DNA of 64,000 nt from Akebia trifoliata (lineage: Eukaryota; Streptophyta; Magnoliopsida; Ranunculales; Lardizabalaceae), in contig JADQWC010000447.1 in assembly GCA_017979445.1 (NCBI GenBank), positions 1 to 64,000 of the forward strand. Reading direction: 5' to 3'. This document shows positions 1 to 20,822 of the stretch, in pieces. The translations under genes and the position numbers were made by a program. Position 1 is the first letter of the stretch. Each line of letters begins with the position of its first letter. The notes beneath the pieces were generated by a model. The model did no database searches, was not told the DNA's origin, and saw only the letters and a list, made by a program, of their open reading frames with translations.

Positions 1-2437
1 AATCTCAACAGCACAGCTCCCATGAAGAGAAAGTTTAGGCAAATTCCCCTTCTTGGTTCTATCACAACCAATTGGTTGATAAGTAGTACTCTTATCTAGG
101 GTAGGGAAGGCAGGTCATCGAAGCTATCAAGGGCAACTGTAGCGCGTATAGCTGAGAACCTAGTTTAAATAGAATAATGTTAATAGGGAAGATTTTAGTA
201 TACAACTATCAACAAATAAGGAAAACAGCCCAAGAGGGTGAATCAAAAAAGGCAGCACCGAGCAAGTCTAGCTTGCATCTCTTTGTAATAAGAGTAGCAT
301 GCTTCAAAACCCATCTAAAGAAGTCAGAGAACTAGGTCAAGATCTCCACTTTTGGTTTTTTATTGTATTAATCTACATTTTTTTCTATTGAAATACACAA
401 GATACATACACCATGTCCAATTCCACAAAAAGAACGCAAAAATGCTATTTTACATACATCATGAATGCAAAAGAAACAGAGACACAAATAAAATATAAAG
501 GAAAGACAAGGTGTAAAATCTAAAATAAATTGAAAAGCATTTCTATTGATGGACTGTTGATTGATGTGAAGAACCACTTCTTAAATTGGAATAATGCATT
601 TTTTATATTAAATTTGGTATAACACATACATACGTCCAATCCCATGATAAAGCCAAGGTGTATAAAATCTAAAATAAATTCAAATGCGTTTACATTGCAT
701 TATGCATAAAATTCTCAAACATTACTCATAGCTTTTCATGAATGTTTCTTAGACAATTCTTTTAGCATTTCTCGTTGCTTTCCCCAAAGTTTCCCGCATA
801 TTTCCTACTGTTACCTATACATTTCGCAGACTCAAGGAAACTAGATCGCACCTATTTTCCAAACACAATTAACATCTAGTCATCAACCATTGCGGGAAAT
901 GCATCCCCCCGCTTACTACCGTTCTAGTTGCAAATAGTCGAAGACAGTAACTTCAATCTTGCATATACAAGTGAAGCACATCTAAAAAACTATTAGCAGA
1001 CAAACTTTTTATGGAGGAAACACTAAACTTGGAAGTAACCAAAGCATAACTGCCTTGCCCTTGTTCAATGTGCTCTACCTATGAATCTCCACTGAAAAGG
1101 GATCAAAGAAGTGGACAGATATGGGTAGTCATACAAATATGAGAGTTTAGTGACTTTTCAAGAGAAGGGGAAAAGTAAAAAAAAGCTACTCCAAGCAGAG
1201 TTCGTTTTGGAGACATCATGGGCGTGTTTGGATACCAGGAGCAAAACTACTGTTCCAAAGAGCAGGTGCTGGAGTACTCTGTGGAGGAGCTGGAAAAGTA
1301 ATTATGTGCAGAAAGGGCGTTTGGCAATCAACTCTGTAAAGTACTGGCAGAAATACTTTTGTACTAGAAGTCTGCTTGGGAACCATACTGACTTCTAGAA
1401 AAAAGACCAGAATACCCTTATATTATACTAGTTACTGTTTTTTGCTTTTTAATATCATAATATGCCTTCAAACTATACTGTTTTTGACATTTTAACTATA
1501 AATATTAATATAATATAATATGATATTTTAATTATTAAATATTAATATAATGTGTTTAAAACGGGAGTATTTTCGTAGAAAATTAATAAAACAGGGTATT
1601 TCGGTAAAGTTAGGGGTATTTCGTAGAAAATTAATAAAGTTAGGGGTATTTCGGTAAAATGAGCCGTTAGAATATTACTCCCCGCAAGATGCGAAATTGA
1701 GAAGTAGGTTTTAACGACTTTTTCATAAAGAGCAATTTTTTGCTCTTGCGCGGAGTAATTCTTCGAAAAAATTGTTTATCTAAATTATCCAAACGACTTC
1801 TAACTCCCCGCAAGAGTCAGAAGTAGCCAAGGAGTCCTATCCAAACGCCATCCATATTTCCATGAAGGGTACAAGTGCTTTGAGGATTAAACTCTAGGTG
1901 CATCCCGTACCAAAGGGAAAAGGTAAAGAAGAAGAAAAAAATGATCACATCACGAAGAGGTAAAAAATTAATATGTGGCCCACAAATGTAATCATGAGTC
2001 CAAAGTGTGACTGGCAACATACCACGAGATTTAACCAAAGTGTGACTGGCAATATACTTTTGAGATGGAAACAAACATAGCTAAAATATAGGAAATTGGC
2101 AACATAATACATGATTCAAGCAAAAATAACAGAGATGGAAACAAACAGGGCCAAAATATAGGAAGCATAGAAGCACTATGTTTACCAGTGTAGATTTTGA
2201 ATTTCTAGAAACATGCTTAAGTAATTCAGGATTGACCTACACAAATCACTGATATTGCAAAATAAACAAGTCCAATGGTTTCCTCAAAGACTAAGAGGAC
2301 CATCCCCTAAGGCAAGTCTCCAATAACTCCTGCAATTCATGCAATCCATACAAATAAATACTCAAATGAACTAGTTCCACATTGAGGTGGAGATAAACGA
2401 GAACAGTAACCAAATGGAATCCACATCACAATCTCAC
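1..2437. other. Gene-poor stretch left of the DRP1 exons (long intron 4 or truncation flank)
   Basis: On the minus strand this stretch follows the last visible DRP1 exon, whose donor site is intact. The next DRP1 exon should encode a segment containing the G3 motif DLPG, and I could not find it here on either strand. The stretch may be a long fourth intron running off the window edge, or the gene may be truncated. Apart from the inverted-repeat element at 1221-1849, I see only AT-rich unique-looking sequence. Confidence 0.5.
1221..1849. repeat. MITE-like element with short terminal inverted repeats
   Basis: The left end reads GGCGTGTTTGGATA (1221-1234) and the right end is its near reverse complement, TATCCAAACGCC. 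The interior is AT-rich and contains a direct repeat of a GGGGTATTTCGG-type motif at about 1568-1660. There is no long reading frame. A target-site duplication could not be fixed with confidence. It looks like a non-autonomous DNA element. Confidence 0.5.
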
Positions 2438-5386
2438 CATTAGGAGAATAGATACTAAGATGAATTGGAACAGTAGAGATTTGTTTGGTGCGGCCTGTCT
2501 CTCTATCAGTCTCATCAGAGATCTCCTTCCTCACAGCAGCTACATAAATATCATTATGATTAGCACGTCAGATGGAAATAAAAAAATCTAAATGGCAGAT
2601 CAACGATATAGATACATAAAATCCACACAAATGGAATGAACTAATACAAATAGATACACTATCAAATGAATACTTAACACTGACATGAAGATTAGCATGT
2701 GAGTTGAATATTGAATCCAGAAACTATAATACAGATATACAGTATACAAGAAGGCCACATAAATATAATTGGGATTATAACATGTAATGGAAAACTTTGA
2801 AGTGCCGATGACAATTCTAGAAATCAAAACTCATAATTAACAAAGAATAGAAATTGATTGCATCATTTTTTGGACAAGAAAAATTTACCAAAATCAGTGA
2901 ACCTCTTTCTCGGGAGATGAAGGAACTCTGCATATTCTCTTCCCTCATCAATCTTATGAAGCTGTAAAACAAGTGGTCGTCGAGTAACAATTCCTGCAGA
3001 AATTTTGTTTGCATCACTCCCCAGTGTTTAAGAAAAATATGTGAGAAGGGAAAAGGGTAATAACATAGATGTAAGGTTTCCATAGATTACCAGATCCACG
3101 AGGCAAGAAGTCCTTTCCAACAATGCTTTCCAACACAGAAGACTTCCCAGAGCTCTGTATAACATTATGAAGGAAACCAAATAAAAGTTTAACAAGTTTA
3201 ACAAGGACGCAAGGAATTCTAAAATTTGACAGAAATCATACTTGACATCAATAATTTTCTTTTGCTTTGGTCCTATCAAGCATCAATTAGAAGCATGGAA
3301 CAAAATCCAAAGTACTACCCCTCCCAAGTCCTAGTACTACATTTAAAAAAACCATGTGAGACAATTATGGTCAATGATATTCAACTTCTAAGGAAATTTC
3401 TGAGAGATTAAAAACTTCAATTACTTTACATGATCTAGAGTATCCAAATAAAGAGAATTTATTATGCAAATACCTAGATCTGCAAATTGAACTGCCAACA
3501 TCCATTCCCCTCTCAAATCACAATATTAGTCAAATTTACCAATAAACCACCAATTAAGTTTGCCAAACAAGCCTATTTACATAAAATTTGAAAAAGAAAA
3601 CCAGAATTCTAATCTATCAATAACTTGACCAATCCCCGCCAAATCATAGTGAAAGAAGCAACTATGGCGCTAATCTTGTGTGCCAGCAAACAACTCTAAG
3701 CTGAATGATTACAGATAGGTAGTGTGGACTACAATAACTACTTTTCTCACCTCACCCACTTTAAGGCGAGTGAAGAGCCCTGCAAGGTGACAACCCCGAA
3801 GACCCTTCCAGGTACATTGTAAGTGCAACTGCCAACCACCTTCCTTACTCCTTCCTAGAACTCTAACTGATGAGGTTCCTTACTCCCCCCTAATCTTTGA
3901 GCATGCACCATGCCATCCTACAGGTTCCCCAACATCACTCCATAAAACTCCCATAAAAACTCACTTTTCCTAGAGAAATGTTTGTATTTCATGGAGGATA
4001 ATATGATTTCTACAACACTGCAGACAATGGCCAAGCCTTCAAAAATATCACAACTTCCCAATAAATGGCTGTGATTCACTCAAATCCAACGAAAGGAAAT
4101 AAGAAAAATAATAGCAATTCCATAATTACTTTGATTAAAGAAAACAATAACAGTCTTTGGCGACTAAATATGAGCAAAAAACTATAAGGAGTATCTTCTA
4201 AGTACATGACAATGTGAATTTTCCGAGAGAAAAGTTGAATACCCAATATGCAGATGTGATCCTCATTCCCAAAATTAAAAACTCTGAAATTTGATCAAAC
4301 ATTGGGAAAAAACAACTCTATTAATTATTGAAAACTAAATGCATTGGGGTGATGATGACAAAACAAAAATCTCCTCATAAACGTGATCAAGGCAATAGAA
4401 GATCTATGAAAGATCAAGTCGCCAAACTAATTTTACAAACCCAGGCACAATAGTAAACTGCAATCCAATCTTGACAGATCAATGGTAAAATTTTGTGCCG
4501 GCATAAGGACTTGCAGAAATTCCTGATGCACCCTTCAAGAAGGCTGATAAAACAAAAGTCAACCTAAAGCTCCACCTGAATCACTAAAACCATGAAGTAC
4601 AAGAGTACAATCATCTGAGAACAAATCTAGATCCCTAAGAGATGATTCCAACTAAAACCGACACAGGTACTACACAAGGCAGGGAAATTCAATGAAATCT
4701 TGAGAAAAGAGACCAAACACAGTCAAGTTCAACAGAAGTACACGAAATGTGATATATTAATCCAAAAAAAAAAAAAAAAAAACAGCTCAAATTAAAGAAA
4801 TGGGATTCAAAACAGAAAATTTCAAAGGCTTTAGATCAGTAAAACCAAAAGACGAGAGATAAGATCAAAAGAACTACGGAAACAACCGAATGAAATGACA
4901 AGATCCTTCAATAGAATCCTAAAGATCTCCATCATCTGAGTTCACAAATACGGCAGAACGAGATAGAATGATTCCAACTAAAACCGACACAGATACTACA
5001 CAAGGCAGGGAAATTCAACGAAATCATGAGAAAAGCGCGCCAAATAAAATTAAATGCAACAGAATTACACGGAATTCGAATATATATTAATCCAAATCCG
5101 CAAAAAAAAAAAAAAAAAACTAAACTTTGAGCTCAAATTAACAGAAACGAGATTCAAAACAGAAAATCAAAAAAGCGACAGATCAATAAAAACCAAAATA
5201 AGAGATCAACTGATCAGATCCTTCAATAGAAACCTAAAATTGAGATTAGGATCAAACCTGTCCTCCAACAACAGCTATAGCAGGCAACGAATCCCATAAA
5301 GTCGGCAATGCGCTCTCTTCTCCGTGGTCACCTAGAGCGGTACAAGCTCTCTGCAACTTGTTCACCAGACTAATCAAATTCTCCAT
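2438..5386 (-). CDS. DRP1A: Dynamin-related protein 1 (DRP1A-like), 5' part only: exons 1-4
   Basis: DRP1 proteins are large GTPases that assemble at the plant plasma membrane and cell plate in endocytosis and cytokinesis. Four exons read in phase: 5386-5258 (starts [20 protein letters not shown]), 3154-3091, 2993-2889 and 2539-2438. Together they give about 134 residues. The G1/P-loop GGQSSGKSS is split across introns 1 and 2. The segment [10 protein letters not shown] and the DRP1-typical ETDRETGR follow. All donors are GT and all acceptors AG. The start was chosen by homology to the DRP1A/B N terminus, rather than the DRP1C/E type that begins with extra residues. The protein should be about 610 aa; G3, G4, the stalk and the GED are absent from the window. 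The visible exons have no stops or frameshifts, so the gene may be intact beyond the left edge. Confidence 0.88.
4610..5240. repeat. Two-copy tandem duplication in DRP1 intron 1 (period about 325 bp)
   Basis: Two adjacent diverged copies share GATTCCAACTAAAACCGACA (about 4643 and 4969), then GGCAGGGAAATTCAA, a poly(A) run and CAAGATCCTTCAATAGAA-type ends. Copy 2 ends against exon 1. It is a local duplication within the intron, with no coding content seen. Confidence 0.75.
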
Positions 5387-5652
5387 TGTTGATCTACTCC
5401 TTCCTTGAAAATTTCTTAGAAAATCAAATGGAATGTAAGATCTTCGAGACTCATACGTTGAAACCGAGACAAATTTCGATCGTATTCAGGTGAAATCTTG
5501 TCAATTTGGACGAAAATGAAGATCGGGAGTGATACCAAAGACAGATCCGTGAAACCAGCCTTGCTCACCCCACAAGATAACAGGTGTAAATGGATTTAAG
5601 AATTGAAAGAGAGAGAGAAATGCGAATGAACCGCGTCTTCGCCTTGTTCGCC

Positions 5653-5662
5653 GTTATATTTG
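5653..5662 (-). promoter_or_regulatory. Possible TATA box of the DRP1 gene
   Basis: The minus strand reads AAATATAACG about 270 bp upstream of the DRP1 start codon, in sequence less AT-rich than its surroundings. It is the best TATA-like match near the gene, but the transcription start is not known and plant housekeeping promoters often lack a TATA box. Confidence 0.25.
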
Positions 5663-6744
5663 AAAGCGGGTGATTTATACATACCCCTCCATGTTTTCGT
5701 TAATATTTGAGACACCCTATGTGTTTTCAAATTGATGACAAGAACCCTTGACCTTCGTCTTCTGTTGTTGATTAATACTAAGCGGTAGTTAGTTGGAGTT
5801 GGAGTTGTCGACGTTCATTCTAACTCCTTAAATAAACTCCAGTTTTTGGTTTCGTTTGGAATTCAGTCGATGAATTGTTTGCATTTGACTGAGATCCGAT
5901 ATGACTCTTTCATCACTTGGAAAATATTATCATATTCAATAAAATCCGATCAAGTCAGTTGGGATTTTTATATTTTGATAAAAATATTTTATTTTTGATC
6001 AGTTAAATATTTATTATCTAAAATAAATATGATTTTGTGATGAAATATATTCTAATATTCTAGGGCTTAAAATGGGTTGGGTTCGGGTCTGATCTAAGTA
6101 TAACCATATCCGGATTTTTTATTTGGATTTGGATCTGAATCCAACTCGAATCTTATTAACTAAAATTATATCTGAACCATATTAATTATACTAGGTTCGA
6201 ATTTGGATTAGACCCGATTGATTTACTTGACTCGAGTCGAACAATTTTGGACGATTCAACATTTTTTTTTGTTATATTTATTTCCTATTTACTATAATAT
6301 TCATTTTTACTATTATTATTTTCTAAGAATCCATGTTATGTTAAAGTAATTGGTAAAAGATATTTTGAAAAATTAAAAAAAAAAATTTTAAAGTAATATA
6401 TCATTTGGATCTAGACGAAAATAGGGTTGGATCTGTATCTGATTGGAATATAACTTGGATTAAGACACAACAACCCTTATTTTTATTTGAATCTATTCAA
6501 TTTTTGGGATTAAAGATTTTTGCCTGGAGTTGTAAATCCCACCTATATAGGTAGGAATTGTAACTCCTATAAAAATGGGAGTTGAAGATCTTTATAGAGT
6601 TGCAATTCCATGAAATTGATGAACCAAAACAATCAATAAGAATTTTAAGGAGAGAGTTGTAACTTAACTCCCACTAACTGCCATTTCCAAATATACCCAA
6701 TGCTCTCATCTTCAACCATTTAAAGGGAAACACCTTTTATTCTT

Positions 6745-7225
6745 TATGGCAGATTTACCAAAACATGCACAACATTTCGAATATTTACCAAAACGGTACA
6801 TTGTAGCAATTAATTTCAAAAACGGTAAATTTACCGTTTTTGAAATTAATTTTTTTAACAAAACGGTAAAAATAGTAAAATGTATTTTTTTTATACCGAA
6901 AATGCCCTTTTTTATTTTTTGAATGAAATTACGAAAATAAAATTGATTTTGGTAAAAAAAAAAATTATAAATACATATGATTGTTGGATTACCGAAAGAG
7001 AGTGAATCTTTTTAGTTGGATTTTCATTTTTTTAAGGTAAAAATTGTAAATATATATGTAAAACAAAAAAAAGGGTATTTTCGCCAAAAAAAAATTTTTT
7101 TACTATTTTTACCGTTTTGATAAAAAATATTAATTCCGAAAATGGTAAATTTACCATTTTCGAAATTAATTGCTACAGTGTGCCGTTTTCGGAATTAATT
7201 TCGAAAACTCTACCATTTTGATAAA
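6745..7225. repeat. Long imperfect palindrome, MITE-like
   Basis: The left half contains TTGTAGCAATTAATTTC followed by GGTAAATTTACC. The right half contains the reverse-complement arrangement (GGTAAATTTACC, then GAAATTAATTGCTACAGTG). The motif AAAACGGTA recurs on both arms. It is non-coding and probably a foldback transposon remnant. Confidence 0.55.
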
Positions 7226-7239
7226 TTATTCATTATTTT

Positions 7240-7345
7240 AAGAGATGCTATTGCTCCACTAATTTTTATGTAAATCACCAAAGAGTTGCACACAGTTAGT
7301 GTGGCGTTAGTAAAAGTTGGTGTGGCAATAGTAACTCCATTTATT
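7240..7345. repeat. Fragment of the GTGTGGCAATAG foldback family
   Basis: It contains GAGTTGCACACAGTTAGTGT and TAAAAGTTGGTGTGGCAATA, the same words as one arm of the full hairpin element at 9643-9873. A further divergent relative lies at 33226-33345. Only about half of an element is present. Confidence 0.55.
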
Positions 7346-8394
7346 TTTCTACCAAAATCAGCAATGTTCAAGCTCTATAACGTCTACATAAATGATATTT
7401 TGTTTTTAATTTAGTTCACCTTCAATGCTCGTATGAAGGTAATGGCATCCATGTCGTTTTTATTAATCTTTTTAATACAAGACTGATATTCTCCACAACG
7501 TGGAGGGGTATCTTAAAACTCTCTAAAAACTTAATATGATACAAGGTAAATTGTCATCCCTAGATTAACTTGGAATTGTAATAAAGTTTGGATTCAATAA
7601 CCATTAAATTGAGCATAAATTGGTAAAAGTTTTGTTGAAGTCTTAAAGATAGGGAAATTTTCAAGAAATACACAAATGATGTTTTTGTGTTTCTTAGCAA
7701 ATCTCTCACTGCTTTTTATTGTCATATTCACCACAATTTTATTTATTATTGAACTTATTACTTTTTATTTATTATCGAGTTTTTTTCGATAAAATACATG
7801 AAAAGAAGATTGACTAAAAACTTGAGATGATGACTTGGTTAGATGATTTTAAACCAAAAGAATCATTCTTAATCGATTTTCATCTAAAAACGAAGAAAAT
7901 AAGTGAAAAAAAAACCTAATTTTTTGCATACGTCTTCAAAATATTTGTAAAAATCTTTAAAAATGACTTTTTCTTTCTTCTTAAATCCTTTTCGATATAT
8001 TAGAGTCTCAAAAACTTGATTGAGATGTTAAAAATCTAAATTTTTTAGATGAAAACGATGAATTTAAACGGTTGGGACATTCAATTGTGAGAAATGTAAG
8101 AAATGGGATTTAGAGATTGATTAAAAATAAAAATTTTACCAAATGGACTATAAAAAGAGATCTTAAAACTTAGGGGCTAATTAGAAATAACTCACTTTGT
8201 CATGATCCTTTAATTAATTTTTCGAAAAAACTTTGGCAAAAGAGTAAAAATATTATCATATCCCTTAATTGATAGATTAATGGTTGATTGATTCATCATT
8301 TCTTGCATTTGTTAGAATTTTTTATAAATTTTTTGACAAAAATCGGAGGATTTTGTGACTATGACCTGAATGTTATTAAAGATTGATGTATTCA

Positions 8395-8623
8395 CATGAT
8401 TTTTAAACTCGGTATCGCGTCTCGTCTCGTTGAACTCCAATACCGAGTCGTCTCGGACAAGTTTTTCTATACGTTTGAGACGTCTCGGGAGATAACTCAA
8501 AAAATATAACATGAGACATAAAACTCGATCAAAAAAATGATTTTGTGAGTTGGTCTCTTTCATCTCTGATACCGAATTAACTCGGGCGATACATCTCGGT
8601 ATCGGACGAGTTTAAAAACCATG
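8395..8623. repeat. 229-bp MITE with CATG...AAACTCG inverted ends
   Basis: The left end is CATGATTTTTAAACTCG and the right end is CGAGTTTAAAAACCATG. The interior is rich in CTCGGTATCG and GAGACGTCTCG words. A second member of identical length (229 bp) lies at 46031-46259. The strong end symmetry and equal lengths support a mobile non-autonomous element. Confidence 0.7.
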
Positions 8624-9105
8624 TGTAATCGTCTCTAGAAGAATCTAACGTCCCACTACTATGAAACTGACTGAGTAGTCTTGGCAACGCCAACACCGTC
8701 CATTTTCAAATTATTTTCTGTTGTAATTTGTATTTTGTGCGTCCGGTGTTTGTGATCTTTATATCTGACACACAGATGCGACCGCAAGGAAAGAAATTCT
8801 AAGTCCGTTGATACCAGTCATTTGACCAAATTGCCCCTACTCTTACGACAAAAAAGAGAACAGTTTTTTATGACAAATATGAGTTTGAACTTTGAAGAAT
8901 TCTGGCGCTCTTTTATACTAAACATTGCAATCAAAAGGTCCGTATGTTCAAATATAGAATCTTTTACTCTGTCGGCCCAAATGTCAGTAATAGACTAATA
9001 GTTACATATTCTCCTTTTTAAAGCTTAGAATTCTTTTCTTCTAGTCTTTATTTTTCAACTTTCTTTACATATATTCACTCAATCGAGCATTTACTTTTAG
9101 CTATA

Positions 9106-9602
9106 GCTGTCAACGGATGTTTATTGGTTCGGATATAATAATATCTGAATCCAAATTCAAAAATTTTATATGATATCCAAATTTAAAATTTAATCTGATG
9201 GATGTTCTAAAATTTGATCTGAATTTGAATCCGATTATTTTATCGAATATCGGATAATATCTTATTAGAATTCGAATAATTTTTATATTAAAAAAAAAAC
9301 ATAATTTTTTCTTATCTAATTGATTTTTCATTATTAAAAAAAATTATTATATATTATATTATATATATATAATAAATAAATCAAATAAAAGAATATATAT
9401 TATATTATTTATATAAAAAATAAATTAAATATTGAATCAGATATTATCGGATTTAAAATGTTAATATCTAAATCCGTATCCGATAAGGATTCGAATATAT
9501 AAAACTATCTGAATTTGAATTCAATATTCAAAATTTGTGGATGATATCCGATTTTTTAAATTTGAATTCGATTCAAATTTTCGACTATCCATTGACACCC
9601 TT
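9106..9602. repeat. AT-rich element ending in CTATCCATTGACACCC
   Basis: The right end reads ACTATCCATTGACACCC and the left end GCTGTCAACGGAT, an imperfect inverted match. The interior repeats GATATCCGA/GGATATTATCGG words. The stretch 34735-34918 carries the same right end and internal words, so it is a dispersed family. No coding capacity. Confidence 0.55.
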
Positions 9603-9642
9603 ACTTTTTAACAAGAAGATTACCCCTCTTTACAAGTATAAA

Positions 9643-9873
9643 TTTTAGAGAACTACTAATGCCACACCAATTCCTATATAACAAAGAATTGCACATAGTT
9701 GGTGTGGTGTTAGTAAAAGTTGGTGCAACAATAGTAGCTCTCCAGTTTTACTGGGGAGATTAAAACTAGAGTGTTGCTATTGCCACACCAACTTTTGCTA
9801 ACACCACACTAACTCTATGCAATTCTTTGGTGATTTATATCGGAATTGGTGTGGTATTAATAGTTCTCTAAAA
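9643..9873. repeat. Full-length hairpin MITE (arms about 100 bp)
   Basis: The outer ends TTTAGAGAACTACTAATGCC and its near-perfect reverse complement bracket two arms. The arms carry CACACCAATTCC, AAAGAATTGCACATAGTTGG and GTTAGTAAAAGTTGG, mirrored on the right side around a loop near 9740-9770. The whole element can fold into one long hairpin. It is non-coding, with relatives at 7240 and 33226. Confidence 0.75.
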
Positions 9874-11888
9874 CTATGCTATTTATTTTTTTGTCAAAAA
9901 TAAAGTGACGAATGCATTGCTTGGGATCTGTAATGAACTAATAATTTTTGAAAGGTGACAAGCTCGCCCTGGAGATCTCTTCATAAAATATTCAAAATGC
10001 ATATATTATAATAGTAAAATGGATTTTCAAATCAAACATTACATCTAAATCTTTAAATTTATGTGTAGATCATTATTTATTCATCACTCATAGTCAAAAT
10101 TTATTAGAAAAAAAAAAAAGAAAGTCATCTCTAACTCTTCCAAAATTATGAGTATCATTTTCCATTCTTCCTTCATTGTTAAAAATAGTCGGAAACAGAA
10201 AGGATCACAATTGCCACTTAAGGAAAAGAGGTGTGAAATAATATTTTTGAGTTCTTCAAAACTTTTCTTAAGGTGTGAGACGACAAAATTAAAAAAGTTA
10301 AAATAAAATACTACTAAGTGACTTCTTAAGTTATCGGGGACATAAAAAATCCTATATTAGAGTTCATTAAGTAATTTTTTTTTTCCTTTTCCTTATCAAT
10401 ATGAAAATGAAGGAATTAATAATAAATGTTCTTTACACATGATCATTCCGAAAAAGGAAAAAAATAATAATAATAATAATAATAATAATAAGTGTATCAG
10501 TTTTTCATATTAGCACAACATACATAAAACCATATAGTACGAAACGAATCGGTCCACATGTAGACTTTGTAGTTTGATGGCAAACTACAATCAATGGGAG
10601 ATATAAAAAGGAAATAGATTCAAAGACGAAGATGATTATGACTTGCATAGTTATTTTCTCAATTTAATCGAGAAACCGGATCCACTTCATCCTTACCTTC
10701 TCCAAGTACTCACACAACTCCTTATATTTATGTACAAAGATACTGACACAGTTACCATTACGACTAGTATTTTATGATATTAATTTAATGGACATATATA
10801 TAAGCATTGTGGTTAGCGATTTAAATGGGCCAGGCTACTTCAATTGGGCTGGGCCTTACTAGTAATCGGTCTAGGCTTAGTGGGAAATATAGGACAGGAC
10901 CCAAGGCAAAGCCGTCTAGGGTTTAGGTTTTGGGTCAACCTATCAGGCAGGGCTTCGGTATTAGATTAAAGATAAGTTTTTAGCTTTAAAAAAAAAAAAA
11001 ACTAAATATATTATAAATATGAAACAAATCTAAAAAAAAATCTAAAATTATTTAAAATATAAGGAAATTTGAAATCTTTACTAACCACTATTTTATAGAT
11101 TTTCTTTATTTAATAGTTAAAAATAAATAAATTAAAAAGTTGATATTAAAAAGACTTATCACCTTAACTGTATTTGCCTAAAAGTTAAAGACTTGTTTTT
11201 GCAAGATTTAGACATGTACAGTGTGCTTGTCAGTCTTACCTTTTTAATTAAAAGACTTGAACGCTTAACTTTTTGACAAAAGACCTCCTGCTAATTCGAA
11301 AGAAAAAAAAAAATCATTTAAAAAAAAATGACAGTAAGGAGAGGAGAGGTCGAGTTTTATCAAACGATGCAGAATTTTCACTCCTTACAAAACCAAAAAA
11401 GAAAACGTTGAATTTTCATTGAGGTAATGTAAAAGATAATGGAAGGTGACAGTGTCGTTAAGGAGATGCTAGTTGTACTTGTTTTGGTGAAACAATCACG
11501 ATTGAAGTTGAGGTCAATGTTCACCACTACTTAATAATTACTTTAATTCATTTGAACATTTACTGTCACATTGGCCTAAATGACACCTCATTTCTACAGT
11601 GTTCATGGTTTAATAAGAAAAAAAATTTTATCAAATCAAAATCTTTGAAAATGGATGAGCTCGAAACTTTCAAATTTAAAATACATCAACCAAAAATAAA
11701 TATATTTTTTTTTCTTTTTTTGAGTTCTTAAAATTATTTCTCCACTTGACATATTATATGCAATCCAAGTGTCTAAATATATACAATTGTCGCACAAAAA
11801 TGACTCACTCGAGAAAACACATGACCAACCATTTAAATGCAAAACCCAACTACCAGAACTTACCATCGTGACCTTATCAAGTAAGGGT

Positions 11889-12166
11889 GGCGTTCGGAGG
11901 CCCTAAAGAGAGCCAAACATTGTCCATTCCGAAACTTCTAACCCCATAAAAAGTTATTTACAAAAATTGGACAGTTCAAAATTCTTCTTGTAAATTAGGG
12001 TTAAAATTTTCAAAATGAGCTGATTTTTGGTGAGGGTGATCTCTTCACCATAGAGATCATCCTCACAAAACAAAAAACAAAAAAACAAAAATCAGCCCAT
12101 TCCGAAGTTTATAACTCCTATTTTGAAAAATGTTTGGCTCTCTTTAGAGCCTCTGAACGCTTCCCT
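11889..12166. repeat. Foldback element, double-hairpin family, member 1
   Basis: The ends read GCGTTCGGAGGCCCTAAAGA and its reverse complement with mismatches (CTTTAGAGCCTCTGAACGC). Inside are the family words GAGCTGATTTTTGGTGAGGG, GATCTCTTCACC and ATAGAGATCATCCTCAC. Those words recur at about 21.4, 22.4, 22.8, 36.3, 56.7, 60.3, 60.7 and 61.1 kb. No reading frame. Confidence 0.7.
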
Positions 12167-12402
12167 ACAAATAAATCCCTACAAATAAATCCCAACAATT
12201 GGATTTCATGCTTACACAATTAGGATAGTGTACTCACAACTTCAATATCACCCATTATCACCCATTCCGAAGTTTATAACTCCTATTTTGAAAAATGTTT
12301 GGCTCTCTTTAGAGCCTCTGAACGCTTCCCTACAAGTAAATCCCAACAATTGGATTCCATGCTTACACAGTTAGGATAGTGTACTCACAACTTCAATATC
12401 AT
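12102..12402. repeat. Two-copy tandem duplication overlapping foldback member 1
   Basis: The right arm of the foldback element and its flank (CCCATTCCGAAGTTTATAAC through CTCACAACTTCAATATCA) are present twice in direct order, starting near 12104 and 12261. The two copies are almost identical, so the duplication is recent. Confidence 0.75.
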
Positions 12403-12681
12403 TCTTATATTTCAATCCTTTCTAACACAATGGCATTAAGAGTTTAATTGCATTTGAAAAATCTAAACTGTTTGTTGGTATAAACTAATTACTATATAAC
12501 CAACCTCCTCACATGTTTGCAAAATGCACCCTATTTAAAGGAAAAATAGATACTGAATGGGTCCTTTCGGTGTCCTCCTATTGAACCTATTTAGACCAAT
12601 CCATACTAAGTTGCCAAGTGGGTGCATTTTTTTCTTGATAACCTGTTACCAATTAGAGTCTTATTCTTAGGGAAATGCTCC

Positions 12682-12830
12682 AGTGACTGTGCAAGGCACA
12701 GCATTTCACACTGCAATGACGTGGATATGTGCACGGATGCTTTTTCCTCGAGATACAAGTTAAGAATCTATGATTCTGTGTGCACCTCCACATCAGCACA
12801 GTGTGAAACGCAGTGTACTGCGCAGTCACT
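12682..12830. repeat. Short MITE with about 45-bp inverted arms
   Basis: AGTGACTGTGCAAGGCACAG at the left is mirrored by CTGCGCAGTCACT at the right. CATTTCACACTGCAATGAC likewise mirrors the right-arm GTGTGAAACGCAGTG, and TATGTGCAC mirrors GTGTGCACC. It forms a compact hairpin just beyond the 3' end of the epimerase gene. Confidence 0.65.
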
Positions 12831-13212
12831 TCAGCACAACTCCTTACCTTTTTCTTTTTGATAAGCAGCACGACTCCTTATCTTATCATAACCTGACGAA
12901 CCATGTCCCCTACGAAGCAGCAACCCGCAAGCCAAACTGAGCAAATGAAAAACCAGATATCATTTTTTTTAATGCTGGCAACACAGCTAGTACTTCACTG
13001 GTTGGGTTGGGTTCTGCCTAAGCCAGCTTACCAACACATGAATGCAAAGTACACTGTTAATCAGTTAAATATAAGTGTGAGAATAGCGAGCTCAAAACAT
13101 CAATAGCTTTTCTGAGCAAAGCACAAGTAAAATGTGAATGATAAGTGAAAGATGGTGGGAAAGGAAAAGAGGATGGAATGAGATTATTGTGAGATGATAC
13201 TCAGAATTTTGA

Positions 13213-20773
<7,561 letters not shown>

Positions 20774-20822
20774 CGCAAGAACTGGAGATCTACGAAGGGT
20801 GGGTGGGCTGGTGGTGTTGGCC

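Larger units (their letters stand above)
5663..13212. other. Intergenic region between DRP1 and the UDP-glucose epimerase gene
   Basis: No reading frame here resembles a gene. The region is AT-rich and holds several inverted-repeat elements listed separately (about 6745, 7240, 8395, 9106, 9643, 11889 and 12682). It also has a TAA microsatellite at 10463-10491 and homopolymer runs. The stretch 6060-6500 is a low-complexity repeat of GGATT/GAATCC-type words. Confidence 0.6.

Noticed and set aside
12622..12861. Cysteine-rich small ORFs on both strands
   Set aside because: They are translations of a MITE hairpin with mirrored arms and show no signal peptide or family motif.
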